Assembly: GCA_000277445.1 (NCBI GenBank)
Contig: AJWJ01000213.1
Location: 1 to 36,986, forward strand
From: Polysphondylium violaceum
Lineage: Eukaryota > Evosea > Eumycetozoa > Dictyosteliales > Dictyosteliaceae
Length of the DNA: 36,986 bases
Reading direction: 5' to 3'
Shown here: positions 10,535-23,700 of the stretch, in pieces
How the letters are laid out: every line of letters starts with the position of its first letter
Position numbering within the stretch: position 1 is the stretch's first letter
The notes under the pieces: generated by a model
Seen by the model: only the letters and a program-made list of their open reading frames with translations
Database searches by the model: none
Told to the model about the DNA's origin: nothing
Translations under genes and position numbers: made by a program

Positions 10535-11685
10535 ATGAAACCACAAGATACATTTTTGATGGTTATTTTTTCAATTTTAATTTTCTTTTTATTCTGTAAA
10601 TTGTATTATATAAATGTTATCTTGAAACTGAGAAAACAATATGCAGTTCAAACTTTACATTTTTTTTTAATATTCTCAGCGACCTCTTTTCTTATATTTA
10701 TTCCTTTACAATTTTATATTTTTACACATTTCACTATAAAACAATATATACTTTTTGTTGCTTGTAAAAACACAACCATACAAATTCAATTATCTATTTT
10801 ATCAAACTTTGTATTTTATTTATGGTATGGTATATAAACATAAAAATAGATATATTCAAATGTATTTTATAAACTAACCCTATGAAATATAGGAAGGAAA
10901 AAATAGATGAGGTTTTAAAATTAGATTTGTCAAATGTTGAAATTGACAAAAGAGTAAAAAAAACTTTTATTCTTTTCTTGATTGCTCCCCTTTGTTTATT
11001 TTCAATCGTTTATTATGTTGTAGTAATAGGTTGGAACTCCAACATTTATAAATGGACAAAAGTATTTCAGACTTTAAATAATTTGGTTGTATATATGATA
11101 TTCATTATCCAAGTAATTGTAACAATTTTCATTTTTTGTGGAGTATATCGATTTTACAAAAAATGTACATTAAATGATTTAGAAATCAATTCAGCAAAGG
11201 TTTGTGTTTGTTTTTTTAAAGTAATTTTATTCAGATACTAATAATTAAAGTAGAATAAGTTGGTATTAGGTTTATTCGTTGTAGCATTAATTTACTTTAT
11301 TTTTGTAAGTGTGGCTACCTTTGGTAAATCTATAAATTCTATTTTATCTTCCAATTATCTCTTTATTACCTATTTCTTTGGAATATTAGTATTCTTGTTT
11401 CCTTTTGAATGGAAGAATATTCAAAATTATTTTCATCCAACAACACAACAAGAAACCACTCCATCAACCACAAATAATTTATCATCAAATCAAGAATCTA
11501 TTTCAGCTATTGATATAGACATTGATGATGGAGAAGATACAAATAATGAACAAACAACAAATAATAATAATACAAATTATAAGCAATCACTTTCTTTATC
11601 AGTTTCAATCGAGATACCTACAACAAAGGGAGATGAAGAATTATCATTTCCTCATAATCATTCACCAATTCCAATTGAAGAATAA
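10535..11685 (+). CDS. Predicted seven-transmembrane protein (about 342 aa)
   Basis: Three exons join in frame: 10535-10824, 10893-11199 and 11254-11685. Donors are GTATGG and GTTTGT; acceptors are ATATAG and AAGTAG. The protein has seven likely membrane spans: about residues 8-30, 42-66, 70-96, 108-130, 145-170, 202-222 and 232-250. The spans are separated by short loops with basic patches (KLRKQ, RFYKKC). After span seven, at FPFEWKN, comes a hydrophilic tail of about 90 residues rich in Thr, Asn, Gln and acidic residues. The layout fits a G-protein-coupled-receptor-like or THH1/TOM1/TOM3-like protein, but no diagnostic motif is visible, so family and ligand stay open. The exons have many Phe/Ile/Leu AT-rich codons. 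Its stop is 50 bp from the stop of the convergent VPS13 gene. Confidence 0.72.
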
Positions 11686-11734
11686 AAATGACTAAAAAAG
11701 AGTCAAATATATATTTATTGATATAATAATATAA

Positions 11735-14700
11735 TTATTTATTTACCATTACAATCATATTTTTATCATCATTTTCTTCCAAATCTAAATCATAAGATTT
11801 AAATAAACAAGATCTAATTTTAGAATCCAATTGAATGAGAACTAATTCATTTGGACAATAGATGGTGATCTTTTTACGTAACTGACTAAATATACCAAAA
11901 CTTCTATAGTTTTTAAGATAGATATTTAATTTCACTTTGGCGACATTGGTACCTAGACGAGAAATTTCAGTCAAGGGGAACGACCAACGATAACTACCTT
12001 TTTTAGATAAACAAATGACAGAGAACGAAGTGAGAAGGAAAGTGCAATCGGGGAGGATGACGTGGAATTTGTATTCAAACTCTTTAGAGTTGTAGCCACC
12101 TTCTTCATTCTTGGCAATGAGTTCTTTGTTTTGTTTTAGTAGGAAATTACCTTCACTCTCGTCAACAGAGTACTCTTTGATGGGATGGTGGGGATTGATG
12201 AATCTGGGGATTCTGAGTCTGAATCGCTCGGGATGGATATTAGTGTTGTTTCTAATACCTTCAGATGTCTTGCTAGCGAAATCAAACACACCAGTGACGG
12301 GTTTCACGGCAATACCTGCTACACCCTTACCAAAACCTTTGAGGAACCCTAATACACCCTCTTGCATAGCACCTTTGACGGGATGTCTCACAATACCTGT
12401 CAAGCCATCGACAATGCCAATAGTGAGGCCTTTGGCACCCAAATATAAACCATGTCCAATATGTTTGGCTTTGACTTTTTCATCAACATCACGTTTTCTA
12501 AGATAACTTTCATCCAGCGACCACACAGCAAAACCATTAGAGATGGTACCAAACAATTTTGCTGAACTATTGGCTGCAGCATATAAAATTCTTTTCATCA
12601 ATTGAATAGAACCTCTGATTGGATCTTCGATGGCCTCTGTCATACCCGTACTAATATTGTTAAAGAACACAACAGGACTACCAAAAATATTTGAAGAGCC
12701 AAGAATAATGGCAATTTGTCTTTTCATTTGTTTAGTATAATGTGTTAAAAGTAATTGATTTAAACTTGAACGATTTGAAAATATATTTTTAATTCCCAAT
12801 TGTTGAATCGTTAATGGTGCATTTTCCAATTGACCCAAAGATTTACCCATTGCTGGAATTAATATTCTTAATGCTGGTATTTTACTATTTTTAATAATTA
12901 ATTATTGTTGTTAGTATTTAATATTTTAAATAATAAATATATTTATACATACTTATAATTACGTAAATAACCATCTCTTGATACACTAAATGTGAGATAG
13001 ATTTTTAATTCAGCTACAATTAACCATTTAATATAAAAAGTTGTTAGGGGAATAGATGGTTGATTAGAATGTTGTTGATGTAAATTACTTGAAGATTGAT
13101 TTTGTTGTTGTTGTTGTTGATAATATTGAGGAGAGAATTTTTCCAAAGGTAAATTGGAATAGAATGAATGTAAATTGACCAAAGTTTTATCATCCAATTG
13201 AATATAGAGTTCATTTAAATATAATGCAATTAAATCATAGTATTCTAAATTCTCTTTGTTTAGCTTGACACTAGAGTACTCGAGGAATGGTAGTGCTTGA
13301 CTATCTCTTTTCTTATCACACCAGAGCAATACTTCGTACTCTGTATCGGGATGTTGGCTATCAATCTGAACGTCACCAATGATTAACCAAGTGGTATGAG
13401 TGAGATTTGAAGTACTGGTCCAGAAATGGAAATCTTTGAAATTTGCATACACTAACTCTTGGGGCACATCATCAATGAGTGAGACACCAATGTTGGCAAA
13501 TGAAATGTCAAATGCAAATTCCAATGTATCAATCTCTCTCGACTGTGTGTAGCTATTGCTAAAAGTCAATTCCCTAGTGGTACCATTATGGGCTCTAATG
13601 ATTGGGAAAATAAAATTATTGTTGCCCAACTTGATTGGTTTAAATACTTTGATCTTGTTGAGATTGATCTCGGTGGTGGTGTTTTCGACTTGAACCAAAA
13701 TTTGTCTTTCTCCAAATGGATGATCCCATGTATAGTAGAGATCATGGTTGGTTTGAAGAGTGTATTTCTTTGAACCTGGATGCTTTTGATGAATAGAAAT
13801 GGTGTAGGGTGTTTCATTCTTTATGTGGAATGGAAGATTTTGAGGATCGTTGCTATAAAACAAAATAATGGTTGATTCATTTGTATCTCTAATTTCAACA
13901 CGAATAGATTGTTCCAATTGATTGTCCAACATATGACGTAGCTTAAGATAATGTGTTCCAACATTATCCAATCTAAGACCACCCGACCATGCCCATTTAT
14001 CTCCACCTTGTGAAATGGTGACAGAGAGCAATTGTTCCTCTTTTCCATTGAACCAATGGAATGGAGTTTGAGAGTCTGGTTGCAACTCTAAACGATCGCC
14101 AGTCATGACCAAAATATCCTTGTTTAGTTGAGTATAAGAGATATTCAATGGAAGCTTGTTGATCAATACAAATCTAGGGTAAATATTAACTTTTCTCGTA
14201 CGGAAAAAGACACCATCACCTGTGCTTACAACTACTTTGAATTGGAATTTCATCATGTCTCTACCTTGAAGCTGAATCTCTGTAATATCTTCTTTACCCA
14301 AAATAATATCCAGCTCTTTAGAGGGAATGTTGGCAAACGATGGATGATATAAAACAAATTTGTCATGAGACAACATGAGTGGAGTTTCATTGGTTTTGAG
14401 TGTAAGACTAACTGGTGATTTAATCAGCTGAACAGGTTTCAAAAGGAAGGGAATCATAGTATGATTGTAAATGATATTGCTGCAATAGAGGGTAGCAATA
14501 TGACAACCACCTTCAAATCTATGGTCAATTTTCAATGTCAATGTATAGGTAGACTCTTCCATGGAGCAATAGAATGGAATCTCTTGAGTAAATGAAGTCA
14601 TATTATCGAGGATTGGCGAGGGATTGATGGTTTGTAGAGTAAAGAATTGATCTTTACCCAATCCACTCAAAGACAATGTAAATCCAATGTCATCATTTGC

Positions 14701-17700
14701 ATTGCAATTGTACCAAGGTATTTGCTCACCCGACTTTATGTTGGTGGTTGGTTTGTTTTGAAGATATTTGATGAAATCGTTGTTGTTCTTTTTCTTGTTC
14801 ATGTGGTTGATTACACGAATATCAATGTCACACAAGAGGGCATTCTCTATGATCAAAGGAGGTGTGATTACAAGGGTCGTAGAAAGAAGACCAGTTTTGG
14901 GACAACGAGCACCAGATTGAATCATAGTGGCTAAATACATGGATTCAATGGTACTGGTAAATGAAGACATGGAACTTTGGTTCAAATCTGATGGATCACC
15001 ATTGATCGAACTTGGGGCTGCAGGTGCAGCAAGGATTGACTCCTCCATGACCTCTTTGGTCGAGGTAAAGAAATGAGATTCTGGCCAAGTGGTACTCTCA
15101 CAGAGATTCAATGTATCTTTGAGATCCCAACTATAGTCTTGTTGGTAGGGACGAATGGAAATAGTGGTATTAAAATTCCAAAAGTCGACAGGAATGTAAA
15201 AGTTTTCATCCACTTGAATGGGTCCAATCACAGTGTCTGGTAGCAATTGTTGTTGTGATTGTTTATCTTGCTCATTACAACTTGTCAATAAAAGAATTTC
15301 GATCAATGAATTTGTAGAGTTTTTGATGATCACTGGTGATCTGAGTGTTGCAATCTTGTTTTCATTCTTTTCATTCCAACCTACTTCACAAACAATCAAA
15401 TTGGCACGATTGCCAAATGGAGGGAAATAGAAGTTATCACCCACTTGGTTAATAGACACACCGTGGATCCATTGGGATTCACCACCTTCGTCGACATCTA
15501 TGAATCTGAGAGCAATGTGAGCATTAAGTGCACCATGAGCTCTAAAATCCCTTGTTTTAAACAATACACTATTGAGTTCGAGTACTTGTTTCTCCTTGTC
15601 TTTGATTGTGTGTAAAACTCTTTTAGCAGGTTTGTTTGCCTTGTCGTCGTCGTTGTCATCGTCATAGTCATCGTCATAGTCATCACCATTTTCATAATCT
15701 CTAATAAAGTTTGTCACAGGTTTACCTTTTTTCATCTTGTGAGAATCTTTGGCTTCGTCAGGATCAATGACAAAAGAGTGAACAAAATTCAATTCTTCGA
15801 CATAATATTCAATCTCTTTGCCAGTTAAATTGACAATCCAGAATTGATGATTTCCTTCAGTGTTGAATAAAGTTTGAGGTGAATTTGAGTTTGATAATGA
15901 ACGATGGTGATGATAAATTTGATTACTACTACTATTACCATTATTATTAATAGTGTTATTATTAACAACATTTGATAGACCGACAAGACTAGGAGAAGTG
16001 GCAAGAGTAGAGAGATTTACAGATGATTTCATAAAATCTCTATTCTTGTTATTGATAATACTGGTAGTGAGGGAATTTCTTTCATTTGAACTATTTAATT
16101 GACTTGGTGAAGGAACAGTTTTCCAAGTTAGATTATCGGTTGTGATTGGCTCGTCGTTAGAGTTGTTAAACAACACAAGGGTTGGTGAATTGGTAGACGA
16201 TGATTGTCTTCTATGATGAGCTCTCTTGAATTCAAATGAAGATTTCTTTTCCTCTTGAACATCAACATTGTTAATTTCAATGTCTGGTACGTTTTCTTTT
16301 TCCTTTTCCTTTTCTTGTTGTAACAATAACAACTGTTGTTGTTGTTCTTTTTCTCTATCAATCTTTAGAATATTTTGATAAAAGTTGGCAAGGGCGAGAA
16401 TGAATGGATGACTGATATTCACATTGACGGGATCATCAGATTTTAAAGAGATTTTGAGTTTTGGATCATCAGCTTGGAGTACTTGAAGATTTAAATCAAA
16501 TTGTTCAACCAATGAATCAAATGCCATGTGTTTTTGATTAAATACTTCGACTTTGAATAAAGCATTTGTTGAAAAGAAACTATATTCTGTCCAACCCCAA
16601 TAATCAGCATACCAATCACCCATTGTAATTTGAAGGAATGGAATATCTTTTAAGAAAATACTTTCATCCAATAAAGTAAAGTTTACTCTACCTAAAAATT
16701 CTAAATGAATTCTAGTCTTGTGCATTACTTTTAATGATTCATCTGGACGAATTGGTGCAGAGAGTGATTTATCTTTTGATAATTTAGATTTTGTTTCTTT
16801 CTTGATTTTCTTTTTTGGTGATGTATTATTTTGCTCAACATTATTATTATTATTGTTATTATTATTATTATTATTGGCATTTGGATTAAAATGTTTATGT
16901 CTAGATGAAGCTGTACGAATATCTTTGACTACAAGTTCTTCATCAGATAATATATCTTCATCAACATTGATTTCATCATCATCTAGATTATTTGTACCAT
17001 TGGTAGATTGATTTACTTGTGGACGATAGGAAAGATTCTTTATGAGTTGATTAATCATAATGATTTCTTTGTAAGATAAATAAACACTGAGTGGTTGAAA
17101 AGCAATATTCAATGTTTGTTGATTATTTTCATTGAATATGATATAGATACAAGTGAACGCAAATGTGTTTGTGATTGGTGTTGAACAAGTACCTCCTTCA
17201 GTATCAGAGAAGGGTGTGGTTCTGAATACTTGACATTTGGATGCCTTTAATTCCATAGTTTGATTTTGCTCTGGTGTTTTGGAATAATGGAATTCAATAG
17301 GCATCTTCATTACCAATGCTTGTGAATTCTTTTGAGTTTCATCCTCTACCAACAATAGTTTAGGTTTAGATACCTTTAGATAAAATCTTGAATGACCAAC
17401 AACTTTTTTAATCTCATCAGTTTCTGGTTGTTGTTGTTCTTGAATTTCTTCATCATCATCAACATCATCATCTTCTTCTTCATTTTTACTTTGATTTTTT
17501 TCTTTATCAGATAAAGAGGTAAAGAAATTGAGAATTGGTAAAATTGAATTGGGAGAGACAAACAACATTGGATGATCAAGAACGATAGAGTTGAATGTAC
17601 GGTTCTTTGATGGATCAGAGAGATACTTGATAATGATGTGAGGTGGGGTGGATGAATAATGATGTTTGGGTTCTTTTCTTGTGAGAATTTCTTTAAATAC

Positions 17701-20700
17701 ACATTTGGTATCTAATCTTTCATCCAAGAGTTGAGCATTCTTTATATCAGTGTCTACTTGCATGATTCCATCACGATACATGGTGTAGTTGATAACAACA
17801 CTTTTCATCATCAGATTTGCAATGGGACTTATATATGGATTCATGTGGAGATCAAATCGATCAATGGTCAATACCAATGTCTGTTGTTTCCATTGAGTGA
17901 GATTGATGTATCCATCGGGTGAGGAAAATTGGTTCTCAGAGATCTTCATTTGATCGGCATGGTCCAGGGGAAGATAGACAAACTTGTAGTTGACATAGAT
18001 GGGGACAGGTGGGGCAATGGGTGGCTTAACATTGGATTGGTCATGAAACATCCAATTTCCTGTAAAGATGCTATACATAAATATATAGTCATCCTGGCTC
18101 AACAACAATGACAACGAAGGAATAGTGCAATAGGTTCTCTGGTCTTCCAACAATGGATTGCCAATGCTAAACAATCTCTCAATCTGCATGTTACATTCTG
18201 CTTGGTTGGACACCAAGGTCTCAAGAGTACCATTCAATCGGTGGGTAAAGATCTTGAATCTAGGCAAAACAATGTCAAAAACTTCTACCGATTGCAAAAG
18301 GTCATCCTGATGGCCTTTTCCAGTGAATGATACGTCTCTATAAAAGTTTGTCATGGACAAAGGTCCAAATTGGATAATAACCATATCAAGAGATTCTTCA
18401 GAGGATGGAATCTCGAGTCTCCATGAATCCATTTTAATCACCTGTTTTAATTTGGATTTCTTGGTAGAGCTTACTACCTGACTATTGGGGGCGGGTGGAG
18501 GCGATACAAATGGTGTTGATAAAGGCTCCATAATGAAATCTTTAATCTTTAACAATGTGGCAAACTTGGAGACAATCGAGAGACTCTTGATATCCACATA
18601 ACTCTCTTGATCCCATTCTCTGTCTGGACTAAAGCCGCTATGTGAGATATAAGTAAACGATATCAAAGGACCACTATTACTTCCACTACCATTAAGATCC
18701 AAAGAGGATGCTAAATTACTATTTAGTGATCTAAGTATCTCTCTATACAACAATGGCATGCCATTAAAAGATGGAGCAGATTTGATCACTAATTTCTTGA
18801 TGGATCCATCTACCTTGAGTTTCATATTCGTAATTTCAATATTATTGTAAAGTTTTTCAATTAATAATTCACCAATGATTAAAGAGTGGCCTGTGGAATT
18901 ACTATTATTATTACTATTTTGTTGGAATTGTAATGAATGTTGTTTCAACATAACCATCTTCATCAATTGAATATTACAATTAATTTTACTATTAATTGAT
19001 TCTTGGACTATATCATTACTACTACTATTAACATTACTATTAATTTGTGATAATGATATTGAATCATCCAATTCAATTGATTTAAATCTAGATGAAATCT
19101 TTTCTCTAATAGATTGTAAAAAGAGTGAAGGAATGTTTGGAGTAGTTGGATAGGGACCATACTTGAATTCATAGTAACTCTTGGTGGTCATATTCAATGT
19201 ATCATAGAGTTGTTTATATTGCTCCACAGTCAACAACATAATAATACTACTGATATCAATATTACTTTTCAATGTGGGACTTTGTAAAGGTTTTTCAGCG
19301 GTACCGTAATTATAAAATACATTGTCCAATGTCATATTTAAATCTTTGACAATTCTATATGAACACAATTGATCATTACTTCTCGTGTCGACGGAATTCA
19401 TTGATAAAGATTTAACTTCTACTTCCATTTCATCTCTGTCCAAATAAACGAGACCTTCTCTTTCTTCTTCCTCTTGAATGGTAGTACTCGTTGGATTGCT
19501 TAAATAATTTTTGAGTAGGATTTCTTCAACATCGCAAGAGATATAGTAATTCTTTGATTCCCATTCCAATGGTAAAATAAATTGATTATCAATCATAACA
19601 ACATCATACACCAATTTCTTTTTAACGGTACCATTGTCAACAACTTGATCTTTACTCTTAAAGAATAATGATAAATCTGATAAGAGATTAAAAATTGGAA
19701 CTATTTTGAAATTTGATATGGTTACATCTAATTTATCGTTAGAGTAGTTGAATTTCAATGTATTTGTTGCAGTAGAGTTGGCCAATAGATGATTGTATTG
19801 GGATTGAATCAAACTCTTTCTTTGATCAAGTATAGTTAATCCACTGAGTAAACCTAAACTAGTGGAAGTGGTAATTGAATTATGGATTTCACTTTTTTGG
19901 ATCACCTGTAATTGTTGGACACCGATTTCAACTTTACTCTTATTACCATTGCTTGAATCCAATAAATTGATTTTAATATTTGATATATTAAAATAAAACA
20001 ATGAATCATAATATAATCTATTATTTATAAATTGTAACTCTGGTCTATTACTATTATTACTATTGCTATTACTTGGTAATTGATTAAATAAATTTAAAAT
20101 GAATTGATAATGGGATTCATTCAATTCAATATGGAAATTACTACTATTGAATGTATATTTACTTCTAAACAAGACAGAGAGTGGAGATGATGAATTTTCA
20201 TTCAACAAAATAGTTTCTTCATCAAATAGATCAGCTGTACTATTCTTTAGTTCATCGTTGCCCAGTTGTATTCTTTCAAAGATTTGGTCATGATTCGAGA
20301 TAAGTTCTTGTTTAATAGATAAATTTAAATCATCGCCAAACAATGAATGATGGTCAGGTTTAGTTGTTGAATCATTTTTACATAAAAGAATTTGTAATCC
20401 TTGTAATTCATATTGAATACCATCCATTTGAACCAAAGCAATTTGTTGCTCGTCACCAAGTGATTTCAATTGATTTGGTAAACTTGTAATGGAAACATTG
20501 GTTGTTGGAATAGATATAAATGAAGAGATATCTTTGTAATTACCATCAGCAGTAGGAGCAGATGGCAACACTATGATTTGGGAATCAAGAAGATTGATTT
20601 GATATTTCAAATTTAGTTTTTCTTTTGGAATAGCACGATATCTTGCGGCGAGGGGATACTTGCTGAATGGGTCGAGAAGGGTGGACATCATTGACTGGGG

Positions 20701-23700
20701 AACCGATATAAAGGCAGGAACCACCACACTGTTGATCGATTTCAAACTAAATTCAAACTCTGTATCCCAATTGGCAAAAGAATCAGATTGAACTTTTCCA
20801 AAAGTAGTGTATTTAAACATCATAAAGAAATTGTCTCGGGGTCTACTGTTGGCCGACACTTTTAACAAATCTCTATAATTTGATTGTCTACTTGGTTCCA
20901 AGAGAGTGACATTGTTTTTGGTATCTTTGATAACTAGATTTCCAACAATGCCATCGACCTTCATCAATTCTTGACGAGTTTTGATCAAGTTTTCTAAATT
21001 TAAATCATCAACGACGACACTACCCAGCTGGTCGATATGGATTTGCATTGATGCCATATAAACCATTGTCATCATATCTTGTTGTTTTGGTGTAAAGTTG
21101 GGCTTGAGAAACATACTATTCTCTGGAGAATCAAATTCATAGTGATGATGCATAAATTGATTAAAGGATAAATAGAAATCACAAAAACTATGTTGGTCAA
21201 CACATAATTGGATTGCTCCAGTTTTGATATTGTATTTGGATAGAGGTAGGGGAACGTCTTCTTCATCCATGATAATATCATGATTAGAATTGAACTCAAT
21301 GGTCTCCATTTCAACCTGCAAAGAAAACACATTGGACAAAATGACGTTGTCCTCTTGGTAAATCAAACCCTCTGCCAAACTAATCACCAACACATCAGAA
21401 TATTCGTTAATCTGTCCTGGTTTGCTGATAAATCTATTGCCAATCTCAACTTTTCTAGACTTGATTAGCACATCTCTGTTGTTTTTGTTGGGTAGGACGA
21501 ATAGGGGTTCTAAGATATCAACATTCATTTTCATTCTAGACACTCCAGTGTTGGTATTCATAGGCAATACTTGGTCTTTGTTGTAATTGTCGATTTGGTA
21601 GGTTCCAAACACTGAGGTTAGAGTGAGTACAACCCAATCCCAGACTCTGAGGATAAACGAAGATTTAGCTATGGCGTGCAAGTGATAGAATTTGAAATCC
21701 AAAAGACTGGAAAACAATTGATTGGCTGGAAAGTATGGATTGTTGTTACTGGATTGATAGGAGCAGTGATTGAATACCATCATTGACTCACTGGTGTTGC
21801 TAGACTTGATGACAAGGGTGTCTGTTCGGTGATCGTGTAATCTCAACTCACCAACACTACCACCAATATTCATTTTCTTTGGTCGAGATTCGGTGGCCAT
21901 ATCGATTGTTAAATCTACATTTTCCAAAACAAGATTGGCAAATCTAGTGTTGTTTTCACCAGTGGTGGTGCTACCTTGCATCTCTATGTTTATCTCTTTG
22001 AGTAAACAGTGAATTCCCATGCCAAAGATATTGAGTAACGATTGCTTGTGTTGGGGATCGATAAAGAGGGCGTCAAAGAGATAGGGGTTCTTTTTCTTGA
22101 GCTTTAGATTGGGTGAATCATCAAGATACCTGAATATCTGAGAAACCATATCACAAAAGAACTGGTATTCAGACTCTGTGACGGTGATGCAGAGTCGGTC
22201 GAGTACCAAATCAACCACGGTTGGTTGTTTGTTTGACATTGTGAGTGTTTCAATGGTATTGACAACATCTGAATCAAGACTAGCATAATCAAGGACCAAG
22301 TCAATTGGACTACTTGTATAGACCTTTTCAACTTGACCAGTTTCTACATCGAAAACACAAATCTGATAATCTCTCGCTTTAATCAATAAATGCTCCACCT
22401 CTAATGCTGGAGAGGGCAAGTTGAACAACTCTGTGGCATTGGTGAAATAATTGGTAATCTCTACCAATTGGTTGGAATTATTCATCAATTTGAAAATCTT
22501 GCCATGACAAACAGATACTGGCAAAATGACCTGAGGTGATTGTAATTGAATATTTAATTTTGATTTCTTGATTTCCTTGACCTTGAGCACATCCTCAAGT
22601 AGAGGGTATAAACTACCACTACCACTGCTAGAGAATGGAAGTAAAAAGAAATCTTTGATACCAAGAATAAAACCAATAGAGGCAACAAATTCACAAGGTC
22701 TGACTTTTAATTCAACACAACTGGACCATTCTTGTTGTTTTTCCAAGTATTGAGTAATGGCAACATGTAATAGAGGTTGATCAGAGTTGTTGCTAGAGTT
22801 ATCGACAACGAGGTTCTTGAATTTACTATGTTTACTAGACTCTCTTAAATCGATGACATTGATAGAGTTGGAAGTAATGTTGGTCACACTATCTTTACTT
22901 TTACAAGACATTGAATGTACTTGAATTCCATTCAATTGAATCAAAGCAAAGTCTTTTTGTTCAAGCAACATCAACTTTAATTCAAATTGATCGATACTGA
23001 TATCAGTGTCTACGACAGAATGATTCATTTTATCTTTGAGATAGATGTTGTTTTCCATTGGATTACTATTGACTGGTGCGGGAGAGTTTGGTGGCGGAGG
23101 TAAGAGCTCTCTGGATCCAGACAATGAAGCAGAAGTCACTGAAGGTGATGTTGATGATTTTGATAGAATCTTGTTTAAAACGTCTTTGGTCAGCGAGTAG
23201 ATTAGAGCGTGCTCAAGATCTTCAAACTCGAGTTTGATTTCTGAGATATTGACCTTGATTTTCTTTTGGTTTGGATACTGGGCAAAAGGAAGATAAGCAC
23301 ACTTGTTTGCAGGACTTGTGACACAGAGGACAGTCTCGATGGTGTTGAGGATCGACAGGTTATGGAGCACCTGATGGTACTCACCATTCTTCATGGTCTT
23401 GATATTCATGTCATAGAGATTGGCTTCCAACACCTCCCATTGGAGACTGCTATCATTGGCAAGACTGCTATCTTTGGTTTGTTTTAATGTGGTCTTTACC
23501 TCAATGGAACCCAGTTCGGCAATGACTCGGTCGTCGTCAGTCGAGATATCATCGCTGCAAGACAAAATAATCTGAGGACTCTCTAAAAAGACCTTGTAAT
23601 TGGTTTTGCTGACTTTGAATGGCAACAATGAGAAATCGTCGACATCTTGGTGCTCTTGCGATTGGATTTGTTGTTGAAGTTGTTGTTGTTCAGTTTGGTA

